A stretch of 64,000 nucleotides of DNA from CAWCBG01 sp963793845 (GTDB lineage Bacteria > Acidobacteriota > Terriglobia > Terriglobales > Acidobacteriaceae). Numbering within the stretch: position 1 is the first letter of the stretch; the number at the start of each line of letters is the position of its first letter. Under the pieces are notes generated by a model, which searched no databases, was not told where the DNA came from, and saw only the letters and a list, made by a program, of their open reading frames with translations. Both the position numbers and the translations under genes were made by a program. The DNA lies in contig CAWCBG010000004.1 in assembly GCA_963793845.1 (NCBI GenBank), positions 372,001 through 436,000 on the forward strand. Reading direction: 5' to 3'. This document shows, piece by piece, positions 9,065-19,163 of the stretch.

Positions 9065-10717
9065 TTACCGCCGGCCGACGCTTCCCGGAGTGAGCGAGAC
9101 GCCGCGCAGGACTTCGCCAAACCCGGCCGTCTTCAACGAGATGAAGCTTTCGTTGGTGGGCAGCGTCGTCGCGCTGATTTGATCGGTGATGGCGACAAGC
9201 TGGTTGGGATCGGCTCCCTGGTCGCCGTTGCCGCTCACCGTCGATGTGGTGGCATAGATCGTGGCGGTACCGTCATTGTTCACAGTGCCGGTGACGTTAC
9301 GCAGGCCGTCGACGCCGGGGGACCAGGGCAGTCCGGTCGCCGAATTGTTCCCGGTTGGGTATCCGGCGACGGTATAGGGCACTCCCAATTGCAGGCCGGC
9401 TTGCAAGGTATAGGCTAAGTTCCACTTACCGGAGCTGAAGATCCACTTCTGCAATCCAGCCGTCGTTTGGGTTGCGGCTACGGTGTAGCTTCCGTTGGCG
9501 TAGGTATTATCGCCATTGCCTTCATCCGCGACATACAGGGTATTTGCGTCTGCGAACCAGATCCCGAACGGAAACGAAGTTTTGGACTTGAGCTTCGTGG
9601 GGAAGCCTTTCAGCACGCACATATTATTGGGATCAAGCCCCATGGTCTGCAGCACCGACTGGTTGTAGTTCATCGGCGCAGTGGGCAGAGTCGCGTTGCT
9701 GGGAGGAAGCCCGACGCCATTCGCGTCGTTGCAGATCGCGAGGGTCGGGTCCACCCAGTAGACGGTATTGACGCCGTTGCCGCCGCTGCCCTTGGTGTAA
9801 TACAGAACATTGTTGAAGATCGTGAGGCCCCGGAAGTTCGTGTCTTTGCCGACCTTGTCTTGGGTATCGCCCAACTGGGTGATGTTGAAGCTGGCCACGG
9901 GCGTGGGCATTCCGGGGTGCTGGAACATTTCAGGCAGGGTCGCGGGCGTGAGGAATTGCGCGCCGGCTCCGATGATGACGCCGTCCGGCTGGGGATTGCC
10001 GCCATTACCTGCGTTGCCTGCGGTATAGACGTAGTTCGCGTCATCGCTGTTGTTCAGGACGGCAGCGCGGCCGTTATTGCCGCTGTAAGCGTTGGTCATG
10101 GTGAACTGGAAACTTCCATTGGCATCCACGAGCGCGACGGCGCGATAGTAGCGGGTACCGACCTGGTTGGTCGTATCGAAAACCGCCGGCGTGTTGGAAT
10201 TCGATACGTCGAGGTAGTCGATGGGCGAGACATATCCCATGAAGGTCAGGTACTGGCCGTCGGTGGAAAGGTTGAGAGCAACTTCGGACTTCGACGAGAA
10301 GCTGGTGACCAGCTCTTCACTCATCGGCGAGAATCCCTGCTGCGAACTGTTGGGCACCTCGAGTGAATTGATGAACGTACCGGCCGTTGTGTACTGGTCG
10401 AGGAATATCTTGGCCGTGATGCCGAAACTGCCATCGACCAGATCATTGTTCCAGACGTAGGGATAGGTGCCGTCATTGGTAGCGTTGCCGCTGCATCCAG
10501 CCGTCGTGATCTGGCAGTAGGGCGGCAGCAGTTGGCCGACCTTCACATTGTTGGGATTGTTGTCATACACACTCCGGCTGACCACCAGGTTTCCGGGTTC
10601 GAAGTGACTTTGCGCAAAGGCCACCGTCAAGCCGGCCAGAACCATTAGCGAAACGAGCGCCAGCCGCTGAATGCTCGCACGAAGGCGATCCAGCCCTCTC
10701 GCGTTGTTAGCTGTCAT
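9065..10717 (-). CDS. Secreted beta-propeller-like protein
   Basis: 550 residues with an Arg-containing N-terminus, a hydrophobic core and a likely signal cleavage after VAFA|QS (about residue 36). The rest is low in Lys, rich in Asn, Gly, Thr and Ser, and contains repeated short strands such as NVLYYTKGSGG, TVYWVDP, TLYVADEGNG and ATIYATTS. This is the blade pattern of extracellular NHL/YVTN-like propellers common in Acidobacteriota. No catalytic motif is visible. It is probably exported and may bind surface ligands. It is monocistronic, with the Fur gene upstream on the same strand. Confidence 0.65.
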   Translation of the reverse strand: MTANNARGLDRLRASIQRLALVSLMVLAGLTVAFAQSHFEPGNLVVSRSVYDNNPNNVKVGQLLPPYCQITTAGCSGNATNDGTYPYVWNNDLVDGSFGITAKIFLDQYTTAGTFINSLEVPNSSQQGFSPMSEELVTSFSSKSEVALNLSTDGQYLTFMGYVSPIDYLDVSNSNTPAVFDTTNQVGTRYYRAVALVDANGSFQFTMTNAYSGNNGRAAVLNNSDDANYVYTAGNAGNGGNPQPDGVIIGAGAQFLTPATLPEMFQHPGMPTPVASFNITQLGDTQDKVGKDTNFRGLTIFNNVLYYTKGSGGNGVNTVYWVDPTLAICNDANGVGLPPSNATLPTAPMNYNQSVLQTMGLDPNNMCVLKGFPTKLKSKTSFPFGIWFADANTLYVADEGNGDNTYANGSYTVAATQTTAGLQKWIFSSGKWNLAYTLQAGLQLGVPYTVAGYPTGNNSATGLPWSPGVDGLRNVTGTVNNDGTATIYATTSTVSGNGDQGADPNQLVAITDQISATTLPTNESFISLKTAGFGEVLRGVSLTPGSVGRR

Positions 10718-10746
10718 AGGAAATCTCCATGGAACTTTCGGGATGT

Positions 10747-10767
10747 AACCCCTCGCCCCAAGGGGTT
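10747..10767. terminator. Hairpin downstream of fur (weak)
   Basis: AACCCCT (10747-10753) pairs perfectly with AGGGGTT (10761-10767) over a 7-base loop. It lies about 120 bases after the fur stop and about 30 bases before the propeller start, both on the minus strand, so it is either a weak fur terminator or a 5' UTR stem. Confidence 0.35.
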
Positions 10768-10884
10768 CGCCATGGATGTTGTCAGCTAACGTTTGCTCTC
10801 AGGTTACAGAACGGTCACGATTCGATGAATGTAGCGCCGTGGAAGGCTATCCGGAAATTGATCACCGCTTTGATCAAATACCCT

Positions 10885-11400
10885 CTACGAAACGCGTTGT
10901 GGCTTCTTCTGGCACTTGTCGCAGAGGCCGTAGATCTGAAAGGTATGGCGGGTGGTGGCGTACTTGTGCTTGCGTCCGATCTCGTGCTCGACGCGTTCGA
11001 TCTCGGGGGAGAAGAATTCCACCGAACTGCCGCATTGGGTGCACACCATGTGATGGTGATCGCGGCGGTTGTACTGGTGTTCGTAGCGGGCGATGCCGTC
11101 GTTGAAAGCCACTTCGCTGGCAAGTCCAGACTCGGCCAGCAGCTTCAGGGTGCGATAGACGGTGGTGAAGCCGATGCGCTCGTCTTTCTTGCGCACTAGC
11201 CGGAAGAGCTCGTCGGTGGAGAGATGGTCGCGGGTATCGAGGAAGGTGCGCAGGATAATATCGCGCTGGCCGGTGTGCTTCAGTCCGACACGCCGCAGAT
11301 GGTCATGGAAGATGGCCTGCGCCTCGCGCACCATTTCGCGGGAGATCGAAGGCTGGTCGTCAACACGCTTCTGCAACACGGATTGACTGCGGACCGGCAT
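10885..11400 (-). CDS. Fur-family metal-responsive transcriptional regulator
   Basis: A 171-residue Fur-family repressor. The N-terminal winged helix includes LKHTGQRDIILRTFL and the DNA-reading TTVYRTLKLLAESGL near residue 80. The C-terminal dimer domain has the metal-binding HHHMVCTQCG and a second CxxC in GLCDKCQ, which together form the structural zinc site. Typical roles are iron, zinc or peroxide control, and the metal cannot be decided here. The extra ~20 N-terminal residues are uncertain. A later Met at REMVREAQ is an alternative start. It is divergent from the penicillin-acylase-family gene, 89 bases away. No clear Fur box was seen. Confidence 0.9.
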   Translation of the reverse strand: MPVRSQSVLQKRVDDQPSISREMVREAQAIFHDHLRRVGLKHTGQRDIILRTFLDTRDHLSTDELFRLVRKKDERIGFTTVYRTLKLLAESGLASEVAFNDGIARYEHQYNRRDHHHMVCTQCGSSVEFFSPEIERVEHEIGRKHKYATTRHTFQIYGLCDKCQKKPQRVS

Positions 11401-11489
11401 AGGCCAAGGAGCGCGTGGCTCACCATCAGGATATCACCGGAGGATCGCCCCGGAACCAGGAAGCGCTCCGCCAGATTTCGCTACAATCA

Positions 11490-14001
11490 ATGTTTCCCAT
11501 GGAAGCTACGATCTCCCTCTCGCCCGCTCGACCTGCCCGCAGCAAATTTGTCTTCCGCATCGTCATCGCCGTTCTGATTCTGCTGCTGCTGGCGTTTCTG
11601 GCCTTCGATTTCTGGTTCTATCGCGCGGTCCGATCCGCGATGCCGCAAGTGGACGGCACCGTGTCCCTGGCCGGACTGAGCGCGCCGGTGATCGTGACCC
11701 GCGATTCGCTGGGTGTTCCCACCATCTCGGCCGCGAATACGACAGACCTGTTTTACGCGCAGGGCTACGTCACTGCACAGGATCGTCTATGGCAGATGGA
11801 CATGACGCGCCGTTTCGCTTCGGGCGACCTATCCGAGATTCTGGGGGAACAGTACGTGAAGGTGGACCGCGAGCAGCGCATCCTGGGACTTAACCAGGTC
11901 GCGGATAAGGTTGCCGCCGACATGCCGGCGGAGCAGCGCGCCCAGTTCGAGGCCTATGCGCGCGGCGTGAATGAATACATCGAGCAGCATCGCAAAACGC
12001 TGCCGCTGGAGTTCCGCTTCCTGGTGTACTTCCCCCACTTGTGGACGGTGGAGGATTCGGTGCTCGTCGGGTTGTCGATGACCGAGTTCCTCAACCATGG
12101 CCTCTACAAGAGTGCTCTGGAGAAGGAAAAGATCCTGGCGAAGCTGGGCCCAGAGCTGACGGCCGATCTGTATGTGAATTCATCGTGGCGCGATCATCCG
12201 CCGGGCACGCAGCCGGGCACGCTGGAGAATGGAGCGCCGGCTGATGTCAGTCCCGAAGAGGAAGATGAGTCGGGGCCGAAGGCGGATCGGCATATCCCTC
12301 GAGGGCGGAAGCCCGTTGGTGATAACAATCCAGAAATGTATGGAGCGCTGCTTGGACGTGGGCCTGAAAGCCGGCTCTACCAGACTGCCGGACTTCGGCG
12401 AGCGATTCCATCCCGGCTCCAACAACTGGGTGGTGTCGGGCGCGCACACGGCGTCGGGAAAGCCACTGCTGTCGAACGATATGCACCTCGACCTGCAGAT
12501 TCCCAACACCTGGTATGAAGCGCATCTGATGGCCGGCGACTACGATGTTGCGGGCGTTACCCTGCCGGGCGTGCCTTACGTGATCGTCGGCCACAACCGC
12601 CATATCACGTGGGGCTTCACCAATCTTGGACCGAATGTCGAAGATGTCTATGTCGAGAAGTTCAACGACAAGGGCGAATATCTGACGCCGCAAGGCTGGG
12701 TGCAGCCCGAGCATCGCAAGGAAGTGATCCGCGTGAAGGGAAAGCCGGAAGTGAATCTCGATGTCGAGACCACCCGCCACGGTCCCATCATCACCGGCAA
12801 CATTCCCGGCCAGACGCGAAAGCTCGCGCTGAAGTGGGTCATCTACGATCCACTAGCGGGACGCAGTCCGTTTTTCGCATTGAATTCCGCGTCCAACTGG
12901 CAGGAGTTCCGGGCGGCCTTCGCGCAGTTTGGCGGGCCCGGACAGAACGTCGTCTACGCCGATACCGAGGGGCACATCGGCTATCAGGCGACGGGATTCA
13001 TTCCGATTCGAGCGGCGGGGGATGGCTCGTTGCCAGTTCCGGGGGAAGACGACGCGCATGAGTGGACCGGCTACGTGCCTTATGACAAGCTGCCCAGCGT
13101 GTACGATCCTCCGTCGGGCATGATCGCCACCGCGAACGGCCGGATTACTCCCGATGGCTACCCCTATATGCTGAGCATCGAGTGGGGTTCCCCGTATCGG
13201 ACGGAGCGAATCTACAAGCTGTTGAGCGTTCCCGGCAAGAAGTTCACTCCGGCCGACATGCTGAACATCCAGACGGACATCGTCTCCGATTTCGACCGCT
13301 ACTGTGCCGAGCGCTTTGTTTATGCCGTAGACCACTCGCCAAAGGCCTCGAAGCGGGCGAAGGAGGCGGCCGATCTCATGCGCAATTGGCGAGGCGGGAT
13401 GGAGACGGATTCAGCCGCGCCAACCGTGGAGGTCAATTCACGGCAAGAATTGAACAAGTTGTTGCTCCAGCCGAAGCTCGGCGACGAATGGAAGAAGTAT
13501 GCCTGGTTCATGAGTCCGGTATGGCTGGAAAACGTGCTCATGCACCAGCCGGAGCGCTGGTTGCCGCCGGGCTACAACAACTTCGACGATCTGCTGGCCG
13601 CCGCCGTGGAGGCTGCCGTCTCCGATCCGGATGCGCCCCGGTCGCTGAGCCTGTGGAAGTGGGGACGGGTACACCAGGTCGACATCGAGCATCCGTTCTG
13701 GAGCCACGTGCCCATCCTTAAACGTAACGCCGGAACCGGAAGCCAGCCGCTATCCGGAAATGGGGAGACGGTGAAACAGGTAGGCAAACACTTTGGTCCG
13801 TCGGAACGGCTGACTGTGGACTGCTCCAACTTCGATGGGACTACGCTCGACATCGTGAACGGACAGTCAGGCAACATATTCGACGAGCACTTCAACGATC
13901 AGTGGCAGGCGTACTATCGCGGCCAAACCTTTGTGTTGCCGTTTTCATTGGACGCCACCGAGAAAGCCGTGGCTCACCATCTGCGTCTCGTCCCGCAGTA
14001 A
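11490..14001 (+). CDS. Penicillin acylase family N-terminal nucleophile hydrolase, frameshifted near 12365
   Basis: Joined length is about 837 codons, normal for this family. The protein starts with a basic tail and one hydrophobic segment (IVIAVLILLLLAFLAF), consistent with export or a membrane anchor. The alpha-chain region contains GVPTISAANTTDLFYAQGYVTAQDRLWQMD. The first frame fails after DNNPEMYGALLG. The second frame resumes with LKAGSTRLPDFG and the autoproteolytic nucleophile Ser in GSNNWVVSG (codon 12418-12420), then HNRHITWGFTN and TRHGPIITG. One indel near 12365 joins them. Enzymes of this type cleave amides, including acyl-homoserine lactones and beta-lactam side chains. The actual substrate is unknown. 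Confidence 0.8.
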
Positions 14002-14202
14002 GAGTCAGCGCCAACAAATCACGCCAGCCGATACCTCCTTCGCGCCCGTCATGGCCTAGATAACTACTTTGTACCGCCACGCAAGTGGGGTTGACGGCTG
14101 TCTGATAAAGGGAGAAACTCGCAGCTCTTTCTGAACATGACTCCCGAGTAGCGGTTCGTCACTTCGGCGGCTCGGGGGGAAACTCTCGAAAAAAGGACGA
14201 AA

Positions 14203-14889
14203 ATGAAGAAACTCACATTGCTTCTGCTTCTGGCCGTAGCAGCTTGTCCGCTATATGCCGACACCACTGTGTGGTACAACGGCGACTTCAATGGCGTGAA
14301 CGGTCTGGCTAACGAAGTCAACGACAGCATCTCAGACGCCTACGTATACGACAACTTCGTCGTGCCAACCGGCGGCTGGACGCTTACCGATGCCTTCTCC
14401 AACAACCTCATGGATTTCGCCTCTTCTTCCGCCTTCGTGTCGATTTGCAGCGGCGTCTCGGCAGGCAACGGCGGTTCCTGCGCATTCAGCGGGATACTTG
14501 CCGCAACCCAGACCGCAACGAACCGCAGCGGATTCGGACTCGACGAGTACACCATCGAAGTGGCTCTGCCCAACGTAAACTTGGGTGCGGGCACATGGTG
14601 GTTGACGGTCGCGCCGATTGGTAACGGAAGTGGCCGCTCGTTTATCTCGACCACCTCGGGGGCAAACTGCATTGGGTTGCCTTGCGGCAACGACGACAAC
14701 TCATTTTTCACCAGCAGCTACTTCGCAACTTACTTCGAAGCCGCCTCCGACTTCGTCGGCTATCCCGCTGACTTCTCGATGGGCGTAAGCATAGGCGGCA
14801 CCACGACGCCCGAGTCGTCTAGCCTGATGCTCCTCGGGACTGGTTTGCTGGGAGCCATCGGCGCGATCCGTCGCAAGATCAACCCGTAG
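14203..14889 (+). CDS. PEP-CTERM sorted surface protein
   Basis: 228 residues with a signal peptide (MKKLTLLLLLAVAACPLYA) and a C-terminal sorting tail: TTPESSSLMLLGTGLLG, a hydrophobic helix, then the basic end IRRK. This is the PEP-CTERM signal recognised by exosortase, although the usual Pro-Glu-Pro reads Pro-Glu-Ser here. The mature part is rich in Gly, Ser, Asn and Phe with two Cys pairs. It is likely delivered to the cell surface or exopolysaccharide. No exosortase gene is in the window. It is single and followed by a strong terminator. Confidence 0.85.
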   Translation: MKKLTLLLLLAVAACPLYADTTVWYNGDFNGVNGLANEVNDSISDAYVYDNFVVPTGGWTLTDAFSNNLMDFASSSAFVSICSGVSAGNGGSCAFSGILAATQTATNRSGFGLDEYTIEVALPNVNLGAGTWWLTVAPIGNGSGRSFISTTSGANCIGLPCGNDDNSFFTSSYFATYFEAASDFVGYPADFSMGVSIGGTTTPESSSLMLLGTGLLGAIGAIRRKINP

Positions 14890-14917
14890 CTTGCGTTGGA
14901 TTCTTTACGGTGCAAGA

Positions 14918-14946
14918 AAGCCGGGGCACGTGTCCCCGGCTTTTTT
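14918..14946 (+). terminator. Rho-independent terminator of the PEP-CTERM gene
   Basis: GCCGGGGCA and TGTCCCCGGC form a near-perfect GC stem (14920-14940) followed directly by six T residues (14941-14946), 31 bases after the stop codon. Confidence 0.9.
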
Positions 14947-14996
14947 CCTGTCGATTCCGCGACAGGATGATCATTAGTTCCGCTTCGCGACTGCCG

Positions 14997-16235
14997 CTAT
15001 TGTTGGATCTGTATCACGTCCCAGAGCGCCCCGGTAAACACGATCTGAGTGGCCTGTAAGGTATTGGTCGTGGTGTCGTAAATGGCGAGGTAGCCATTCT
15101 GGATCACGTACATGGTGTTGCGATTAGCGATGGCCAGAAGTCCGGTGATCGGCCCGTTCGGCGGCAGCGGCGGGTCAGCGGTATTGGTGGTGAGATCCAC
15201 GACCGAGAGGCAGCCGGTAGTGATGTTCGAGCAGGTCTTCGCGCCAATATACAACTTGTTATTGGTCGAGATAGCCAGCTTGGTATGCTGTCCATCGCTG
15301 ATGGGAATCGAATTCGCCGTGGTGCGGGTCATGGTGCTGATATCCACGATGTCCACGGTTCCTGCAGGGCCGGGATTCCCCGCCACATAGAGGTTGTTTC
15401 CCTTCAGCAAGCCCACGGAAGCGCCCCCGACCGGCACCGTGGCCGTAACCGTCGCGCTCGGAATATCAACCCGGCTCACAGAAGGTGGCCCGGCGGTGGA
15501 ACCGCATTCCGGGCCGCAGCTAAGAACATACGCGGTCGAGTCGCTGGTGAAGAAGGCATTCACTGGCCGGGCGAGGCCCGAAATCGGGGTGTAGGTCACG
15601 GGAGTCGCTGCCGTATTGACCAGCGTGGCATTATCCGAATCGTTCGAGAAGGCCAGAAGGTATTGGCCGCTGGTGCTGATTGCGAGACTCGTCACTGAGG
15701 GTACGGGGTAGTTTGCGGTGTTGGTTCCGGCAGAGATCGAAAACGCTTGGACCCCACCATTTCGCTGTCCGTTGACTGGCAGGTTCCGAATCGGCACATA
15801 GATCGTGGACGAGTCGGGAGAAAACACCCCCATGGGGGCCTGACCTGCGGTAACGATCGTCGAAGCCAAAGCCTCGGTCGAATTATCCAGGACGTACAGT
15901 GAATTGGTATTCGTGCCGAACGTCACGGTGGACTGGCTGTTAGGCGCGAGCAGTTCCCAAGTGAGCTGGTCTCCGATATTGATGCCGGTGGGAACGGTAA
16001 CGGTTATCGTCTGGCCGGCAGAATTTGTTGTCTGCTGCTGGGTATAAGCGGCCTGGTCGGTCTGGCTATCGATGATCAGCACTCTGCCGGAATAGTTATT
16101 GCTGACGAAGGCTCGGTGGCTGAGATTACTAACTTGGCCCGGGGCGTTGATGTTGCTGCTGTTGCTCGAACCGCCACAGGAGACTATGCCCAAAATGGCA
16201 AGCAAGGAAAAGACGAGGAATACCAACCGCTTCAA
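14997..16235 (-). CDS. YVTN-type beta-propeller lipoprotein
   Basis: 412 residues beginning with a lipoprotein signal peptide whose lipobox is GIVSCGG, so Cys20 should be acylated and the protein anchored to a membrane. The body carries several propeller blades, e.g. HRAFVSNNYSGRVLIIDSQT, NSLYVLDNST, STIYVPIR, NLYVAGNPG and TMYVIQNGY, the pattern of YVTN/PQQ-like surface propellers. A single CGPEC pair sits mid-protein. No enzyme signature is seen. It converges with the PEP-CTERM gene, whose terminator separates them. Confidence 0.75.
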   Translation of the reverse strand: MKRLVFLVFSLLAILGIVSCGGSSNSSNINAPGQVSNLSHRAFVSNNYSGRVLIIDSQTDQAAYTQQQTTNSAGQTITVTVPTGINIGDQLTWELLAPNSQSTVTFGTNTNSLYVLDNSTEALASTIVTAGQAPMGVFSPDSSTIYVPIRNLPVNGQRNGGVQAFSISAGTNTANYPVPSVTSLAISTSGQYLLAFSNDSDNATLVNTAATPVTYTPISGLARPVNAFFTSDSTAYVLSCGPECGSTAGPPSVSRVDIPSATVTATVPVGGASVGLLKGNNLYVAGNPGPAGTVDIVDISTMTRTTANSIPISDGQHTKLAISTNNKLYIGAKTCSNITTGCLSVVDLTTNTADPPLPPNGPITGLLAIANRNTMYVIQNGYLAIYDTTTNTLQATQIVFTGALWDVIQIQQ

Positions 16236-16392
16236 ACGTTTACCTCGTATATCATCATGATTTCAGATGGTTTGCTGAGTGACTGGAAGATTATACCAAA
16301 GCTCCGCAGCCATTCTCGGCAGGTCGGACGGGCGAGCAACCCTGAGCGTTTGCGATAATGGTGAGGCAAGGAATTCATCCTTTAAATACAAA

Positions 16393-18256
16393 ATGCCAAC
16401 CGACCTGATCACTCGACTGCAAAAAGGTGCTGTGCTTTGCGACGGCGCCATGGGCACCCTGCTGTACTCCAAGGGGATCTTCATCAATCGCTGTTACGAC
16501 GAACTCAACGTCTCGCAGCCCGATCTGATCCGGGGAATCCACCAGGAGTATCTCCAGGCCGGCGCCGATATCATTGAAACAAACACCTTCGGAGGGAATT
16601 CGTTTCGGCTTTCCAAACATGGTTGTGTCGATAAGTTGGCGGAGATTAACCGTCAGGGAGCCAAAGTGGCACGGGAAGCTGCCAAGAGCTTCGACGCGCT
16701 CGTAGCCGGGTCGGTGGGGCCGCTGGGTGTTCGAATTGAGCCATTAGGCAAAATCTCGCTGCAGGAAGCCCGCGCCGCGTTTCACGAGCAGATTGCCGCC
16801 CTCAATGAAGAGGGTGTCGACCTGATCATTCTCGAGACCTTCGGTTACCTGGAGGAGATTCATCAGGCGATCCTGGCGGCGCGCGAAGTCAATCCTTCCC
16901 TTCCGGTCGTGGCTCAAGTCACCATCGACGAGGATGGCAACTGCCTCGATGGCTCCAGCCCCGATCACTATGGCCCGCAGCTTCAGGAATGGGGCGCTGA
17001 CGTAATCGGGTGCAACTGCAGTGTGGGCCCTGTGGCGATGCTGGACGCCCTGGAACGGGTGAGGGCCGTCACGACCGCCCCGCTGTCGGCGCAACCCAAT
17101 GCGGGCATGCCCCGGTCGGTGGAGGGACGCAATATCTATCTCTGCTCGCCGGAGTACATGGCGAGCTATGCCAAGAAGTTCGCGAATGTAGGCGTGACTC
17201 TTATAGGCGGATGCTGCGGCACCACTCCCGAGCACATTCACAGCATGAAGTCAGCCCTGCGCGTGCAGAGCGGAAGAACCTCGCCCTACAAGCCGGTAGC
17301 GGCACCCAAGGCCCATCCGGTCGAGGTGGCGCCCGCTGAAAGAGCGCTCACAGCTTGGCCGCAAGATCGCCGAGGGCGAGTTTGTAACCATGGTGGAGAT
17401 CGTCCCGCCGAAGGGGACGGACGCGACGAAGGAAATTGAAGGCGCCCGGTTTCTGAAGTCGGTCGGCGTGGATGGGGTGAACATCCCCGATAGCCCGCGG
17501 GCCTCGGCTCGCATGAGCAACCAGGCGCTGTGTCTGCTGGTGGCGCAGCAGGTGGGCATCGAGCCGATTCTGCATTACACCTGTCGCGACCGAAACGTGC
17601 TGGGTATTCAGTCGGACCTGCTGGGGGCGAGTGCGGTCGGCATTCGGAACCTGATCTGCATTACCGGTGATCCTCCGAAGATGGGCGATTATCCCGACGC
17701 GACCGCCGTGTTCGACGTGGATGCGATCGGACTGGTGAACATTGTCCGCAACCTCAACCGAGGACTGGATATTGGCGGCAACCCGATCGGCAATGGGACC
17801 CGGTTTGTGATCGCCGTGGGTGCGAATCCGGGCAGCCCCAACATCGACGAGGAGATTCGCCGTTTCGAGTACAAGGTGGAAGCCGGAGCCGAGCTGGCCG
17901 TGACGCAGCCGGTATTCGACCTGCGCCTGCTGGAAGAATTCCTGCGAAAGATCGAGCACTGCCGCATCCCGGTGGTGGCGGGAATCTGGCCGCTCACCAG
18001 CGCGCGCAATGCCGAATTCATGAAGAATGAGCTGCGGGTCGCGATCCCGGACGAGATCCTGGATCGCATGGCCAATGCAACGACGGCCGAAGCAGCGCGC
18101 GCCGAAGGCGTGGCCATTGCGCGTGACATGTTGGCAGCCGTCCGGCCTATGGTCCAGGGAGCGCAGATCAGCGCTCCGTTCGGACGGTATTCCTGTGCCG
18201 TGGATGTGCTGGAGGCGCTCGGAGGTGAGGGCGTCACCCGCTGCGCGACGGTGTGA
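16393..18256 (+). CDS. Bifunctional homocysteine S-methyltransferase / methylenetetrahydrofolate reductase, frameshifted near 17333
   Basis: The N-terminal ~310 residues are a homocysteine S-methyltransferase barrel: VLCDGAMGTLLYSKG at the start, ETNTFGGN, and the three zinc Cys in CNCS and GGCCGTTPEH. The C-terminal ~300 residues are MTHFR: MVEIVPPKG, LHYTCRDRN, ICITGDPPK, and ELAVTQPVFD. This two-domain architecture is known from several bacteria and links one-carbon folate to methionine synthesis. The first frame fails after PVEVAP. Removing one C from the CCC at about 17331-17333 restores PLKERSQLGRKIAEGEF and the MTHFR frame. Start ATG 16393 matches the family N-terminus, not the longer upstream frame. 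Confidence 0.85.
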
Positions 18257-18396
18257 GAATTTCTGTCAGTTCGTTAGGTGAGGCGGCACTTCGGGGCTCC
18301 GTTCCACCGATTGCCGGCAATCGAGATCGGCCGTAGAAATACGCAGAATTTTCATGATCCCTCATTGGTCAACTGGATTAGAATTCTGAGTGGAGA

Positions 18397-18636
18397 GTGA
18401 GTTTGCCCAAGTTTGAGGAGTGCCTGGAACGGCTGGAACAAATCGTGGCCGAGCTTGAAAAGGGCGACGTCTCTCTCGATCAGGCTCTGCAACTATTTGA
18501 CGAAGGCATGAAGCTCTCGGGTTCCTGTCGCAAGGAATTGGAGGAAGCTGAAGGTAAAGTTGAAATTCTGCTGAAGCGGAACGGTAAGCTTCAGCCGGAA
18601 CCGCTCGAATCACTGGCTGGGGATTCCAGCAAGTAG
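18397..18636 (+). CDS. xseB: Exodeoxyribonuclease VII small subunit
   Basis: 79 residues with the XseB signature FEECLERLEQIVAELEKGDVSL (seen as FEECLERLEQIV) and the helical EGMKLSGSCRKELEEAEGKVE. It partners XseA to form exonuclease VII, which degrades single-stranded DNA. GTG 18397 is the start. xseA is not adjacent. In many genomes xseB is directly followed by a polyprenyl synthase; here that gene lies 1.8 kb downstream. Confidence 0.85.
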   Translation: MSLPKFEECLERLEQIVAELEKGDVSLDQALQLFDEGMKLSGSCRKELEEAEGKVEILLKRNGKLQPEPLESLAGDSSK

Positions 18637-18748
18637 AAACCGCAAACCGCGCAACTTAGTCTCCATTGTTTAAGTCACCAGCAGTCAGGTCCTAGCACGT
18701 TCTGGATTGACCCTGGCATCCTTTCACCCCCCAGGAAGGGAGCACGCC

Positions 18749-19120
18749 ATGCGACCTATCAATCTAGTTCTCGCTCAACACATCGAGGCATCCGGCGGGA
18801 GTTTGGCTGGACGCTTACGCCATGAGTTTCGCAATGTCGCGGTCGCGCAATCGGCTGCGGAGATTCGCTCGAACATCGCGCGCTTCCGCGCTCCGCTTGC
18901 GTTAGTCGATCTGGAGTTCATCAGCCTTCCCGAATTACAACAACTATGCCAGGAATTTCCAGCAACTTCGTTCATCGCGATTCACCGCCTCGCCGACGAA
19001 GAGATGTGGTCGGAGGCCCTGGCGGCGGGTGCGGTCGATTGCTGCGCAGCCAATGATCTGCACGGCATCCTGATGGCGGCCGACCGGTACGTGGTCCGAA
19101 CCTATGCTGTGGCGGCCTAG
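18749..19120 (+). CDS. Response-regulator-like single-domain protein (degenerate)
   Basis: About 123 residues in a receiver-like alpha/beta pattern: INLVLAQH near the start, ALVDLEF at the place where the phosphoacceptor Asp normally sits, then FIAIHRLADEEMWSEALAAGAVDCC, matching the end of a REC fold. The acidic pair after strand 1 is missing, so phosphorylation is doubtful. An AGGAAGGGAG ribosome site fits ATG 18749 rather than the upstream frame start. The role is unknown. Confidence 0.55.
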   Translation: MRPINLVLAQHIEASGGSLAGRLRHEFRNVAVAQSAAEIRSNIARFRAPLALVDLEFISLPELQQLCQEFPATSFIAIHRLADEEMWSEALAAGAVDCCAANDLHGILMAADRYVVRTYAVAA

Positions 19121-19163
19121 TTTTCTGCAGTGTAAGCGGGCGTCCGATGGCGCCCGCACTTCT

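Noticed and set aside
9467..10366. A ~300-codon plus-strand frame within the secreted propeller
   Set aside because: The minus-strand protein has a signal peptide and blade repeats. The plus frame is Gly/Val/Arg-rich noise.
14040..14200. Possible c-di-GMP or other riboswitch ahead of the PEP-CTERM gene
   Set aside because: The leader lacks the GEMM-core words and a consistent fold, so nothing beyond a leader is supported.
16236..16392. Possible SAM riboswitch ahead of the homocysteine methyltransferase fusion
   Set aside because: Only a weak GCAACC-like word was seen. The SAM-I core and stems are missing.
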